Shown: positions 35,551 to 44,673, numbered from the stretch's first letter. The stretch is DNA of 64,000 bases from Tannockella sp964372125 (GCA_964372125.1 CAYJPL010000003.1:1-64000); one strand, 5' to 3'. The notes: generated by a model not told the origin, from the sequence alone. Program-made: numbers and translations.

Positions 35551-35572
35551 CTAAGGGATGCCTTAGTTTTTT
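35550..35572 (+). terminator. Terminator before cmk
   Basis: ACTAAGG-gatg-CCTTAG stem with a T run. Confidence 0.75.
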
Positions 35573-35588
35573 AAAATAGGAGATGCTT

Positions 35589-36254
35589 ATGAAAAAAATA
35601 ACAATCGCAATTGATGGACCAGCGGCTTCGGGTAAAAGTACTATCGCAAAAATCATTGCAAAAAAATTACAATATATTTATATTGATACAGGAGCAATGT
35701 ATCGTTGTGTAGCATATTTTTTAGTTCAAAATAATATAGATATTCGTGATGAAAATAAAATTATATCAGTATTATCAAATATTGATATCGCGCTAGATAG
35801 TGAAAATCGTGTGTTTTTAAATAGTGAAGAAATTACCGATTACATCCGTAGTGATGAGATATCACTTGCAACAAGCACTGTTTCAAGTTATTTAGCAGTA
35901 CGTGAATTTTTAGTAGCAAAACAACGTGAGCTTGCAAGTAAAGGTGGAACAATTCTTGATGGTAGGGATATTGGAACAGTAGTGCTTCCAAATGCAGAAT
36001 TAAAAATCTATCAAATTGCTAGTAGCAAAACACGTGCACATAGAAGATATTTAGAAAATATCAAGCGTGGTCTAGAAGCAGATGAACAAAAAATATTAGA
36101 AGAGATTGAACAACGTGATCATCAAGATATGACACGAAAGCACTCTCCATTAAAACAAGCAGATGATGCTGTTTGCGTAGATACATCAACACTTAGTATT
36201 GAAGAAGTTGTTGATACAATAATAAAATTAATAGAACAAAGAGTGGAGGCATAA
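35589..36254 (+). CDS. cmk: Cytidylate kinase
   Basis: Phosphorylates CMP and dCMP to the diphosphates. The 221-residue NMP kinase has the P-loop DGPAASGKSTIAK (about 9-21), YIDTGAMYR near 34-42, LDGRDIGTVVLP near 125, and a C-terminal VCVDTSTLSIEEVV. The start is the ATG at 35589, six bases from AGGAG; an in-frame ATG at 35583 is too close to it. One base separates it from der, and gpsA follows, so cmk-der-gpsA form one operon, an order common in Bacillota although rpsA-type S1 genes often intervene. Confidence 0.97.
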   Translation: MKKITIAIDGPAASGKSTIAKIIAKKLQYIYIDTGAMYRCVAYFLVQNNIDIRDENKIISVLSNIDIALDSENRVFLNSEEITDYIRSDEISLATSTVSSYLAVREFLVAKQRELASKGGTILDGRDIGTVVLPNAELKIYQIASSKTRAHRRYLENIKRGLEADEQKILEEIEQRDHQDMTRKHSPLKQADDAVCVDTSTLSIEEVVDTIIKLIEQRVEA

Positions 36255-36255
36255 T

Positions 36256-37560
36256 ATGGCAGGTGTAGTAGCAATAGTAGGACGTGCAAACGTCGGAAAA
36301 TCAACAATATTTAATCGTATCGTAGGGGAGCGTATCTCAATTGTAGAAGATATTGCAGGAGTAACTAGAGATCGAATCTATGCTAAAGCTTCATGGCTTA
36401 CTCGTGACTTTCGCTTAATTGATACAGGTGGAATAGAGCTAGAGAATGCTGATTTTACAACACAAATAAAAATGCAAGCAGAAATCGCTATTGAAGAAGC
36501 TGATGCAATTATATTTGTAGTAAACGGACGTGAGGGAATGACTCGTGAAGATGAGTATGTAGCAAGAATGTTACAACGTTCTAACAAACCAATTATATTA
36601 GCAGTAAATAAAGTCGATGATATTGCATTTCGTGATGCAATGTATGAATTCTATGCACTAGGTGTAGGTGATCCAATCGCGATTTCAGGATCACATGGTA
36701 TCGGTATTGGTGATCTTCTTGATGAAGTGATTGCTAAAATGCCACCAGAGCAAATCGATCAACCAAGAGATGATATTCGTTTTTCAATTATTGGTAGACC
36801 AAATGTTGGTAAATCATCTCTAACAAATGCAATCTTAGGTGAAGAAAGAGTAATTGTTTCAGATATTGAAGGAACAACTCGTGATGCAATTGATACTTCA
36901 TTTGAAAAAGATGGACAAAAATATACTGTAGTAGATACAGCTGGTATGCGTAAAAAAGGTAAAATATATGAGAGTGTAGAAAAATATTCGATTCTACGTG
37001 CCTTAAGTTCAATTGAAAAAAGTGATGTTATTTTAGTTGTGGTTGATGCTGACCGAGGAATCATTGAACAAGATAAGCATGTTGCTGGTTATGGACATGA
37101 AGCAGGAAAAGGAATTATACTTGTTGTAAATAAATGGGATCTTGTTGAAAAAGATGAAAAAACTATGCAAAAAACGGAAAAAGAATTACGTATTCACTTC
37201 AAATACTTAGATTATGCCCGCATTATTTTTGTTTCTGCTGAAACAAAACAACGTGTAAATCAATTATATCCATTAATTCAAGAGGCATATGAAAATTCAA
37301 ATAAACGTGTACAAACTAGTGTACTAAATGATGTGTTGATTGATGCACAGGCAATGAACCCAACAACTACATTTAATGGTGGTAGATTAAAAATTTACTT
37401 CGCAAATCAAGTAAGTACTTGCCCACCTACATTTGTATTATTTGTAAATGATCCACAATATATGCACTTTAGTTACAAACGTTATTTAGAAAACCGTTTA
37501 CGTGATGCATTTGGTTTCGAAGGAACACCAATACATATAATTTGTAGAAAGAGAGATTAA
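36256..37560 (+). CDS. der: Ribosome-assembly GTPase Der (EngA)
   Basis: Essential double GTPase for 50S assembly, 434 residues. First G domain: GRANVGKST, DTGGIE and NKVD; second: GRPNVGKSS, DTAGMRKKG and NKWD; then a KH-like C-terminal domain (about 350-434) ending in HIICRKRD. GGAGG precedes the ATG, which starts right after the cmk stop. It is the middle gene of cmk-der-gpsA. Confidence 0.98.
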   Translation: MAGVVAIVGRANVGKSTIFNRIVGERISIVEDIAGVTRDRIYAKASWLTRDFRLIDTGGIELENADFTTQIKMQAEIAIEEADAIIFVVNGREGMTREDEYVARMLQRSNKPIILAVNKVDDIAFRDAMYEFYALGVGDPIAISGSHGIGIGDLLDEVIAKMPPEQIDQPRDDIRFSIIGRPNVGKSSLTNAILGEERVIVSDIEGTTRDAIDTSFEKDGQKYTVVDTAGMRKKGKIYESVEKYSILRALSSIEKSDVILVVVDADRGIIEQDKHVAGYGHEAGKGIILVVNKWDLVEKDEKTMQKTEKELRIHFKYLDYARIIFVSAETKQRVNQLYPLIQEAYENSNKRVQTSVLNDVLIDAQAMNPTTTFNGGRLKIYFANQVSTCPPTFVLFVNDPQYMHFSYKRYLENRLRDAFGFEGTPIHIICRKRD

Positions 37561-37562
37561 TT

Positions 37563-38567
37563 ATGGCAAAAATCGCTGTATTAGGTACTGGAAGCTGGGC
37601 TAGTGCTCTAAGTAGAGTATTAGTACATAACAATCATGAAATTATGATGTACGGGATTAATGAAGAGGAAATTAATGATATAAATGTTAATCACAAAAAT
37701 ACTAAATTCTTTCCTGATGTAGTATTAGAACCATCAATTAAAGCTACTACTAATTTAGAAGAAGCACTTGATAATGCAAATTATATCTTAATAACGATAC
37801 CTACACAATTTGTTAGACAAACCTTAGAATTAGTAAAACCGTTGCTACGAAATAAAGTAACAATTGTAAATGCGTCAAAAGGTTTTGATATGGAAACAAA
37901 TATGCGTATGTCAGATACAATTCGAAGTGTGTTTACCAATAATGAAATAAATCCAGTAGTATCATTAATTGGTCCAAGCCACGCAGAAGAAGTTGTTATT
38001 AAAATGTTAACAACGGTATGTTCTGTTAGCGTTGATATTGAAACTGCCAAAGATGTTCAACACTTATTTTCAAATAATTATTTTAGAGTGTATGCTATGG
38101 ATGATGAAATCGGTGCTGAATATGGGGTTGCTATTAAAAACGTCATTGCAGTAGCCGCTGGTTGCATTAAAGGACTAGGGTATGGTGATAATACTAGTGC
38201 TGCTTTAATCACGCGAGGATTAGCAGAAATGATACGTTATGGACTTGCTAAGGGTGGTAAGTTAGAAACATTCATGGGATTAACTGGTATAGGTGACTTA
38301 ATTGTTACATGTAGCAGTGTACATTCTCGTAACTACCAAGCAGGATACCAAATTGGTAAAATAAATGATGTTGAAGCATTTTTGAAAAATAACAAGTCTA
38401 CATGTGAGGGAATTCGTACATGTAAAGTTGTATACTTAGATGCTAAAAATAATGTTGAAGTTGATGTTCCAATTATTGAAGCTATCTACCGAGTATTGTA
38501 TAACAATTGTAATCCACGTGATGAAATTGCTAGACTTATGGAAAGAGAATTAAAAATAGAATCATAA
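37563..38567 (+). CDS. gpsA: Glycerol-3-phosphate dehydrogenase [NAD(P)+]
   Basis: Reduces dihydroxyacetone phosphate to sn-glycerol 3-phosphate for phospholipid synthesis. The 334-residue protein has the N-terminal nucleotide motif LGTGSWASALS (GxGxxxxA), the IGPSHAEEV loop near 138, the catalytic Lys region AIKNVIAVAAGCIKGLGYGDN, and GLTGIGDLIVTC. Three bases separate it from der; the ribosome binding site is AAAGAGAG inside the end of der. It is the last gene of the operon, before two terminators facing the convergent ptsI. Confidence 0.97.
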   Translation: MAKIAVLGTGSWASALSRVLVHNNHEIMMYGINEEEINDINVNHKNTKFFPDVVLEPSIKATTNLEEALDNANYILITIPTQFVRQTLELVKPLLRNKVTIVNASKGFDMETNMRMSDTIRSVFTNNEINPVVSLIGPSHAEEVVIKMLTTVCSVSVDIETAKDVQHLFSNNYFRVYAMDDEIGAEYGVAIKNVIAVAAGCIKGLGYGDNTSAALITRGLAEMIRYGLAKGGKLETFMGLTGIGDLIVTCSSVHSRNYQAGYQIGKINDVEAFLKNNKSTCEGIRTCKVVYLDAKNNVEVDVPIIEAIYRVLYNNCNPRDEIARLMERELKIES

Positions 38568-38573
38568 TAAAAA

Positions 38574-38605
38574 GACCATGATACATCATTGTATCATGGT
38601 TTTAG
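38574..38605 (+). terminator. Terminator of cmk-der-gpsA
   Basis: ACCATGATAC-atcatt-GTATCATGGT stem with Ts. Confidence 0.8.
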
Positions 38606-38609
38606 TTTA

Positions 38610-38640
38610 TAAAAAAAGATAGCATTATATGCTATCTTTG
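38610..38640 (-). terminator. Terminator of ptsI
   Basis: On the minus strand AAAGATAGCAT / ATGCTATCTTT stem followed by seven Ts. Confidence 0.8.
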
Positions 38641-38643
38641 ATA

Positions 38644-40356
38644 TTAGTTAATTTCTACGTATGATTTTACTAAATCAACTACTTCTTCCATAGTTCCACA
38701 ATCTAACGCTTTGTTTGCAAGTTCAGTCATTTCTGATTTTTTCATGCCACGGATTAATTTTCTTTGTGAAAGAATTGAAGTTGCAGACATTGAGAATTCA
38801 TCAAGTCCTAAACCGATTAGTAATGGTGCAGCAATAGCTTCTCCAGCCATTTCTCCACACATTCCAGTCCATTTACCTTCTTTATGAGCAGCATCAATTA
38901 CATTTTTAACTAAACGTAAGATTGATGGGCTAAATGGTTGGTATAAGTAAGAAATTGATGTTGACATACGGTCAGCAGCAAATGTGTATTGTACTAAGTC
39001 GTTTGTTCCAATTGAGAAGAAATCTACCTCTTTAGCAAATTGATCAGCTAATACTGCAGCAGCAGGAATTTCGATCATGATACCAACTTGGAATGTTTCA
39101 GAAACTGCAATACCTTCAGCTACTAATTTTTCTTTTTCTTCCATTAGGATTCCTTTAGCTTTTCTAAATTCACCTAATGTAGCAATCATTGGGAACATAA
39201 TACGTAAATCTCCATATACTGAAGCTCTAAGTAATGCTCTAAGTTGAGTTCTAAAGATTTCTAATTCTTGGAAACATAAACGAATTGCACGTACTCCTAA
39301 GAATGGGTTCATTTCTTTTGGTAAATCGATAGCATCTAATTCTTTATCTCCACCGATATCAAGTGTTCTAACAACAACTGGTTTACCAGCTAATCCTTCT
39401 AATACAGCTTTATAAGCTTCGAATTGTTCATCTTCTGTTGGTAATCCAGCAGCTTCCATGTATAAGAATTCAGTACGGTATAAACCAACACCTTCTCCAC
39501 CATTAGCAATAACAGCAGGTAAGTCAGTAGGTGAACCGATGTTAGCAACTAACTCTACATGATGACCATCTAAAGTAATTGATGGTTCATCTTTTAATTT
39601 TTTAAGTTCTTCTTTATAAGCTAAGAACTCATCTCTTTTTGTTGTATATTCAGCAATTTGTGCATCACTTGGATTAACAATAACGATACCTTCAATACCA
39701 TCTAAGATAAGCATATCATCATTATTTACTTCTTCAGTGATTGTGTTCATTGCAACTACTGCTGGAATTTCCATACTTCTTGCAAGAATTGCAGAGTGAG
39801 AAGTTCTTCCACCAATATTAGTTGCAAAACCACGTACTAGGTTTTTATTTAACTGTGCAGTGTCTGATGGTGTTAAGTCATCAGCAATTACGATTACCTC
39901 TTCGCTAATTAATGAAGGGTTAGGTAAATCTTTACCTAATAATTTTGCGATTAATCTAGTTGATACGTCACGAATGTCAGCAGCTCTTTCTTTGAAGTAT
40001 TCGTTATCCATAGATTCGAACATTCCAATGAACATGTTAGCTACGTCTTCAAGTGCACTTGCAGCATTCACCATTTCTCCCTTAATTTTGTCTTCGACTT
40101 GACTAATTAATTCTGGATCTTGCAATACTAATGCATGGGCATCAAAAATTGTAGCTTCTTCAGCTGATAAATTTTTTGTAGCCACCTCTTTAATAACTTC
40201 TAAGTCTTTTGCAACATTGCTTACTGCAGTATTAAATACAGCGATTTCAGCTTCTACATCAGTAATTGTAGTTTTTGTAACTGTTAAATCTGGCATATCT
40301 AATTTGTAAGCCTTTGCGATTGCGATTCCGCTTGATGCGGCGATTCCTTTGTTCAT
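38644..40356 (-). CDS. ptsI: Phosphoenolpyruvate-protein phosphotransferase (PTS Enzyme I)
   Basis: Transfers phosphate from PEP to HPr to drive all PTS sugar uptake. The 570-residue protein has the start KGIAASSGIAIAKA, the active His in GGRTSHSAILARS (about residue 188), EGVGLYRTEFLYM, the PEP-barrel motif GTNDLVQYTFAADR and the Cys-containing GMCGEMAGE near 500. AGGAGGTG precedes the ATG. ptsH, its usual neighbour, is not adjacent. It is divergent from nagB, with a promoter that overlaps a cre-like box. Confidence 0.98.
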   Translation of the reverse strand: MNKGIAASSGIAIAKAYKLDMPDLTVTKTTITDVEAEIAVFNTAVSNVAKDLEVIKEVATKNLSAEEATIFDAHALVLQDPELISQVEDKIKGEMVNAASALEDVANMFIGMFESMDNEYFKERAADIRDVSTRLIAKLLGKDLPNPSLISEEVIVIADDLTPSDTAQLNKNLVRGFATNIGGRTSHSAILARSMEIPAVVAMNTITEEVNNDDMLILDGIEGIVIVNPSDAQIAEYTTKRDEFLAYKEELKKLKDEPSITLDGHHVELVANIGSPTDLPAVIANGGEGVGLYRTEFLYMEAAGLPTEDEQFEAYKAVLEGLAGKPVVVRTLDIGGDKELDAIDLPKEMNPFLGVRAIRLCFQELEIFRTQLRALLRASVYGDLRIMFPMIATLGEFRKAKGILMEEKEKLVAEGIAVSETFQVGIMIEIPAAAVLADQFAKEVDFFSIGTNDLVQYTFAADRMSTSISYLYQPFSPSILRLVKNVIDAAHKEGKWTGMCGEMAGEAIAAPLLIGLGLDEFSMSATSILSQRKLIRGMKKSEMTELANKALDCGTMEEVVDLVKSYVEIN

Positions 40357-40420
40357 ATAAACACCTCCTCCACCATTCTACAACATTTCACAGAAAAATT
40401 AAAGCGATTTCAATAAATTT

Positions 40421-40448
40421 ATTGTATTTATACACAAAAAATTGTAAA
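40421..40448 (-). promoter_or_regulatory. Promoter of ptsI
   Basis: On the minus strand: -35 TTTACA (40443-40448), 16-bp spacer, -10 TACAAT (40421-40426). The -35 box is part of the cre-like site. Confidence 0.65.
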
Positions 40449-40456
40449 GGTTTTCA
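40443..40456. promoter_or_regulatory. cre-like CcpA-binding site between ptsI and nagB
   Basis: TGTAAAGGTTTTCA matches the catabolite-response consensus TGWNANCGNTNWCA with one mismatch (G for the central C). It overlaps the ptsI -35 and abuts the nagB -35, so one bound CcpA could affect both promoters. Confidence 0.6.
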
Positions 40457-40485
40457 TTGTATTTTATATATAAATTATGTATGAT
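40457..40485 (+). promoter_or_regulatory. Promoter of nagB
   Basis: -35 TTGTAT (40457-40462), 17-bp spacer, -10 TATGAT (40480-40485). Confidence 0.65.
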
Positions 40486-40504
40486 AACTATGGAGGGACA
40501 AAAT

Positions 40505-41236
40505 ATGAAAGTTATAATTGTTAAAAACTATGATGAAGCAAGTGTAGAAGCTTCTAAAATTATGTTAGCTGCGATCAAAAGTAATCCAAATATTCACTTA
40601 GGTTTAGCTACAGGATCTACACCAGTTGGTTTATATAAGATAATGGTACAAGACCATAAAGATAACGGGACATCTTATAGTGGTATTAAATCATTTAATT
40701 TAGATGAGTATTATGGTTTAGAAAGTACTCATGACCAAAGTTATTATTATTTTATGATGGAACATTTATTCAACCATGTTGATGTAGATGTTGCTAATGT
40801 ACACATTCCACCTAGTTTAGGTGATGTTGAAGCAGGATGTAATCGTTACAATGAAATGCTTGCTACAGAAGGTGTTGATTTACAACTTTTAGGAATTGGA
40901 TCAAATGGACACATTGGATTTAATGAACCTGGAACATCTTTTGATGCTGTGACTCGTGTAATTGATTTAGAACCAAGTACAGTTGCAGATAATGCAAGAT
41001 TGTTCTTTAATGGTGATGAAGCTGCTGTGCCAAAACAGGCAGTTACACAAGGAATAAAAAATATTATGGATGCTCGTGAAGTTTTATTAATTGCCTGTGG
41101 TGAAAATAAAGCTGACGCTGTAAAAGGTATGATTGAAGGAGAAATCACAAATGATTTACCTGCAAGTATCTTACAAAAACATGATAATGTAACAGTTATT
41201 ATTGATGAAGCAGCAGCAAGCAAACTAAAAAAATAA
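40505..41236 (+). CDS. nagB: Glucosamine-6-phosphate deaminase
   Basis: Converts glucosamine 6-phosphate to fructose 6-phosphate and ammonia. The 243-residue protein has the phosphate loop LATGSTPVGLY (about 37-47), FNLDEYYGL with the catalytic Asp, GIGSNGHIGFNEPGTSF with His and Glu, and the late AVKGMIEG. Length matches the short Bacillus NagB. The start is the ATG at 40505 with GGAGGG upstream; longer in-frame readings begin within the promoter. No nagA is adjacent, but nanE lies at 13101. Confidence 0.96.
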   Translation: MKVIIVKNYDEASVEASKIMLAAIKSNPNIHLGLATGSTPVGLYKIMVQDHKDNGTSYSGIKSFNLDEYYGLESTHDQSYYYFMMEHLFNHVDVDVANVHIPPSLGDVEAGCNRYNEMLATEGVDLQLLGIGSNGHIGFNEPGTSFDAVTRVIDLEPSTVADNARLFFNGDEAAVPKQAVTQGIKNIMDAREVLLIACGENKADAVKGMIEGEITNDLPASILQKHDNVTVIIDEAAASKLKK

Positions 41237-41291
41237 TTTTATGTAAAAGTCGACTTTAGTGCTTTGAATGAAAATCATAAATAGTCGTATA

Positions 41292-41322
41292 AGGCGGATA
41301 GTATTGTACTATCCGTTTTTTT
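41292..41322 (+). terminator. Terminator of nagB
   Basis: CGGATAGTA-ttg-TACTATCCG perfect stem with a T run. Confidence 0.85.
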
Positions 41323-41493
41323 ATATTGTTTAGTAATAAACTAGTTAAAAAGTGCATTCTAGAAATAACTTATATCTCATATAAATAGTTTAAAAATCTA
41401 GCACTTAGCAATCTTGAATCAATAGGTGCTAGATTATTTTATAATATATGTTTTATCTTTAAAAATACGTTTAGTCAAGGTTGAATCCGATTT
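41323..41493 (-). terminator. Convergent intergenic region with terminator of the crt-like operon
   Basis: Contains the inverted repeat ATCTAGCACTTA / TAGGTGCTAGAT (41396-41434); on the minus strand it is followed by GATTTTT, so it probably ends the crt-like operon. Nothing else is recognised in this gap. Confidence 0.6.
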
Positions 41494-41985
41494 TTATTTC
41501 ATAACAGATTTTCGTCTTAATATTTTATATATTCGTGGTCTATTATATCGCTGTGCTAAAATACAAGGTACATTTATTATTAACGCATAGATTAACATAT
41601 ATAATACGATAGGGAATGCGGTGAAAAAACCAAATACAAAAAATGGTAAAATGCATAGTACGTGTACCAACTCTGCTCTACAAGACTCAATTATAAATTT
41701 TTCTAAATTTTCAGTAGACATATCTGTTATGTGTTTTTTTCGATATCCGTTTTTAAAAAGTGCAGCACCATCAATTAAGTGTTTTTTCCATTTTTTAACT
41801 TTAAATATATCATCATATATACGACCTTTTTTTTCCCAATGATAGGTTTTAAAGTAAAACTTGTTGATTGAAAAGTACTTTTCAGGAATCTTAGTGCAAA
41901 TAAAACCTATAGTTACTTCTATGATGAACCACATAACAAAGCAAAGTATGATAGTTTTTAGTGGTGACAAGAAAATAATTTGCAT
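41494..41985 (-). CDS. CrtO-like glycosyl-polyene acyltransferase
   Basis: The 163-residue membrane protein matches the family of staphylococcal CrtO (glycosyl-4,4'-diaponeurosporenoate acyltransferase, about 165 residues). Shared features are the hydrophobic start, the WEKKGRIYDDIFKVKKWKKHLIDGAALFKNGYRKKH block (residues about 50-85; broken here for length), the SCRAELVH segment and two C-terminal hydrophobic segments ending in basic residues. In Staphylococcus it puts a fatty acid on the glucose of the pigment. It is the last gene of a three-gene minus-strand operon, ten bases after the glycosyltransferase. Confidence 0.8.
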   Translation of the reverse strand: MQIIFLSPLKTIILCFVMWFIIEVTIGFICTKIPEKYFSINKFYFKTYHWEKKGRIYDDIFKVKKWKKHLIDGAALFKNGYRKKHITDMSTENLEKFIIESCRAELVHVLCILPFFVFGFFTAFPIVLYMLIYALIINVPCILAQRYNRPRIYKILRRKSVMK

Positions 41986-41995
41986 AGTGTTCTCC

Positions 41996-43096
41996 TTATT
42001 TTTTTAATTTGATAGCTCTATCTTTCCATTTGACAGGGAGATTCAATATTTTTTTGATTAATGACATAAAAAATACGATGATGAAAAAAAATATAAATAC
42101 AGGATAAAATAGTACACTAACTATTTTAAAATTCCCTATTTGTTTAGAAATTGTTTTGATGATAATGAAAAATAGTATATAACAAATGAAATATAATAAA
42201 GTATGTATAACATTTAGATGTATTATTGAATTAATAAGGGCTAAGGGTATTAAAGTTATTGCAGTAACCCAAATGAATGATAATAATAGTATTGGTTTAG
42301 CGGTAAATACCGCACCACTTGAAAAGTTTTTCTCAAACCCTCTTACTAAATCAATGTATTTATCAGGATACATCCTAAAGTTGATAATATTTTTACCCAA
42401 CAATAACTTGAAATTATGTTTTTCTTTACGTAACTTTTGTCCCAATACAACATCATCAATGATACTATCTTTGGCACAGGTATGCCCACCTATTTGTATA
42501 TATGTTTCTTTTGGTATTAAAATAACTGGTCCAAATAATCCGGCATTTCGTATGTCAAATGCAAAGGACATACCAGTGGAGATTACTTGCATTAAATTAA
42601 AAAATAAATTAAGTTGTTCATGAGGTGATTTTATATCATGATAAGGCAAAATAGATATTGTTTGGTTGTAGTTGTTATAGGCGTTGCTAAGTTTTTGTAG
42701 TGCATTTTTCTTTAGAGATACATCTGCATCTAGAAACAATATAAGATCTCCACTAGCTACATTGGCACCACACTGACATGCGTATGATTTACCGTTTAAC
42801 CAGTTCTTATCTTTTTGTATATTTATTAATATGACATCTTCAAATGATTTAATGATTGTTGCAGTATTGTCAGTTGATGAATCATTTACACAAATAATTT
42901 CAAAGGGTAAAATGGTTTGTTGCTTTATACTAGAAATTAGTTTTCCTATATTACTTTCCTCATTACGCGCGGGTATTACAATTGAAATTTTATTGGAATG
43001 ATTATTATTACATTCATCTCTCAAAAATCGTATTTTATAAAATAGTAAAATATGCGATATGATGCCTAGACAGAAAATACTTAAATTATATAACAT
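41996..43096 (-). CDS. CrtQ-like family 2 glycosyltransferase
   Basis: The 366-residue membrane-bound glycosyltransferase has an N-terminal hydrophobic segment, a GT-A domain with SIVIPARNEESNIG (about 35-48), VNDSSTDNT, the metal motif LFLDADVS, LPYHDIKSPHEQ, GPVILIPKETYIQIGGH, FRMYPD and FSSGAVFTAKP. Three or four C-terminal membrane segments and the closing WKDRAIKL follow. Segment order and wording closely parallel CrtQ of Staphylococcus aureus, which glucosylates diaponeurosporenoate. It sits between the FAD oxidoreductase and the CrtO-like gene; the acceptor here is unknown because no polyene synthase gene is present. Confidence 0.85.
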   Translation of the reverse strand: MLYNLSIFCLGIISHILLFYKIRFLRDECNNNHSNKISIVIPARNEESNIGKLISSIKQQTILPFEIICVNDSSTDNTATIIKSFEDVILINIQKDKNWLNGKSYACQCGANVASGDLILFLDADVSLKKNALQKLSNAYNNYNQTISILPYHDIKSPHEQLNLFFNLMQVISTGMSFAFDIRNAGLFGPVILIPKETYIQIGGHTCAKDSIIDDVVLGQKLRKEKHNFKLLLGKNIINFRMYPDKYIDLVRGFEKNFSSGAVFTAKPILLLSFIWVTAITLIPLALINSIIHLNVIHTLLYFICYILFFIIIKTISKQIGNFKIVSVLFYPVFIFFFIIVFFMSLIKKILNLPVKWKDRAIKLKK

Positions 43097-43108
43097 ACCT
43101 CCTCCTTC

Positions 43109-44641
43109 TTACTTTAAAGCCTTTTGTAATGCTATTTTTCCAGTAATGATACTTGTTGGCACACCAGATGGAGTAATACACCATTGACCAGCTTGAAATA
43201 TATCTTTGAAAGGTGTGAGCACGGATTGATTGACTTTAGTTAAATCTTTTTGGGCAGGGATGCCATCTGTAAAAGCCCAACCAGTAATTGCACCACTACT
43301 GTTTCTTGTATATTTTTCTATTGTTAACGGTGTAGAACACTTGCTAAAAAGTATTTTATCTTTCAAATTTTTTATTAATGTATGACTAATTACTTCGATT
43401 ATTTCATCTGTACAAAGTCTTTTTAAATCTTGATAATACCCTTGTTCTAAAGCAGTTTTTGCGATACCATACTCAAACAACGTACTTATAACCAGCGAGC
43501 ATTTGTTTGGTGGGGCTAAACTTTCATGGTGACTACTAGGACAGGATATTTCATAAGTAGTATATTTTAGTATGTTTTTTAACGATTCTTGCCAGGTGCA
43601 ATTATTTTTTAAGCTTGATAATCCATTTGTGTATGGTGTAAAAAACATGTGCTGTGAACAAATTTCTGCTATTTCACTGCTTGGTAAATCTAGCGCTAAA
43701 TAGATACTTAATACAGAATTATTGCCCTTATTTATTTTTATTTTATTTTGCAGTTCTTGGATGGATTTAGTATTTTTGTAGTTTGTTATACTCTGCCATA
43801 AACTTTTGCTGTCAGCACACCAAATTAGTTTTTTGTAATGATATTTTTGACCAATTTCTGTGGTTATATATTTCTCATTTACATCTATACGATTAATTCT
43901 GCTGTTACATTTTATAGTTCCGCCATTATTTCTTATATAGTTTGAAAGGGCAAAAGGTAAAGCATTTGTTCCTCCAGTTGGATAATAATAATCTGTATAC
44001 ATATAAAAGTAACTCATCGCAAAAAATGCTGGGGTGTCGGTGAAAAAATGCTGAGTAATCATATCGATTAATTGTTTATTGCTTGTGAATTTTTTTAGGT
44101 ATTCATTAATTGGGGTTTGCATGCGATTAATAGATTTTATCTCTTTTGTAAATTGAAACATCCATGGAAATAATTCTTTAAAAATGTATTCTCTATCCCT
44201 AAAACAATCCTTAAACAATGGATTTTCAATTTCATACAACACTTTTGATTTTTTTATTGTCTTTTTCATTTCTACTACAATACTTTTTATATCAGTAGCA
44301 TCATTTGGGAAATGTTCAATTAATAGTTCCTCATATTTTTGCATAGCATCATGACAAGTGAAGTCTACGGAGTTATCTCCTATTTGTACTCTTACTCTAT
44401 CTTTAACGAGTGGTAGTTTAATGTTTAATTCGTTTAACATGGGTATTAATGTACCAGAGTTTTCAATGGCACGAATACCGGTATCGAAAACAAATCCGTC
44501 AACTTGAAAACCTCCAACAAGTCCGCCTACCTTATTTGAACATTCACAAAGTAGAACGTTTTTATTATTTTTAACCCCGTATGCAGCAGATGTAAGTCCA
44601 GCAATACCACCTCCAACAACAATTATATCAAAATTATTCAT
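43109..44641 (-). CDS. Phytoene desaturase/CrtN-CrtP-like FAD oxidoreductase
   Basis: The 510-residue flavoprotein has the N-terminal dinucleotide fold VVGGGIAGLTSAAYG (GxGxxG) and the following ECSNKVGGLVGGFQVDGFVFDTG of the carotenoid desaturase/isomerase family. The C-terminal FAD motif is FQAGQWCITPSGVPTSIITGKIA. In carotenoid pathways such enzymes add double bonds, isomerise, or oxidise a terminal methyl (CrtP). The true reaction cannot be told by eye. GGAGAAGG precedes the ATG. It is the first gene of the operon; a palindrome lies 33 bases upstream. The operon appears even more AT-rich than flanking core genes, which hints at transfer. Confidence 0.85.
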   Translation of the reverse strand: MNNFDIIVVGGGIAGLTSAAYGVKNNKNVLLCECSNKVGGLVGGFQVDGFVFDTGIRAIENSGTLIPMLNELNIKLPLVKDRVRVQIGDNSVDFTCHDAMQKYEELLIEHFPNDATDIKSIVVEMKKTIKKSKVLYEIENPLFKDCFRDREYIFKELFPWMFQFTKEIKSINRMQTPINEYLKKFTSNKQLIDMITQHFFTDTPAFFAMSYFYMYTDYYYPTGGTNALPFALSNYIRNNGGTIKCNSRINRIDVNEKYITTEIGQKYHYKKLIWCADSKSLWQSITNYKNTKSIQELQNKIKINKGNNSVLSIYLALDLPSSEIAEICSQHMFFTPYTNGLSSLKNNCTWQESLKNILKYTTYEISCPSSHHESLAPPNKCSLVISTLFEYGIAKTALEQGYYQDLKRLCTDEIIEVISHTLIKNLKDKILFSKCSTPLTIEKYTRNSSGAITGWAFTDGIPAQKDLTKVNQSVLTPFKDIFQAGQWCITPSGVPTSIITGKIALQKALK

Positions 44642-44673
44642 GATACCTTCTCCTTATATTAAATGGGATATTT

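Noticed and set aside
40457..40504. Longer NagB beginning at 40457
   Set aside because: The upstream stretch is the promoter, the start would be TTG, and GGAGGG is placed for the ATG at 40505, which also matches the family start MKVIIVKN.
41494..44641. Calling the operon a staphyloxanthin cluster
   Set aside because: Only the late-step homologues are visible; the synthase CrtM and a clear second desaturase are missing, so naming the product would go beyond the evidence.
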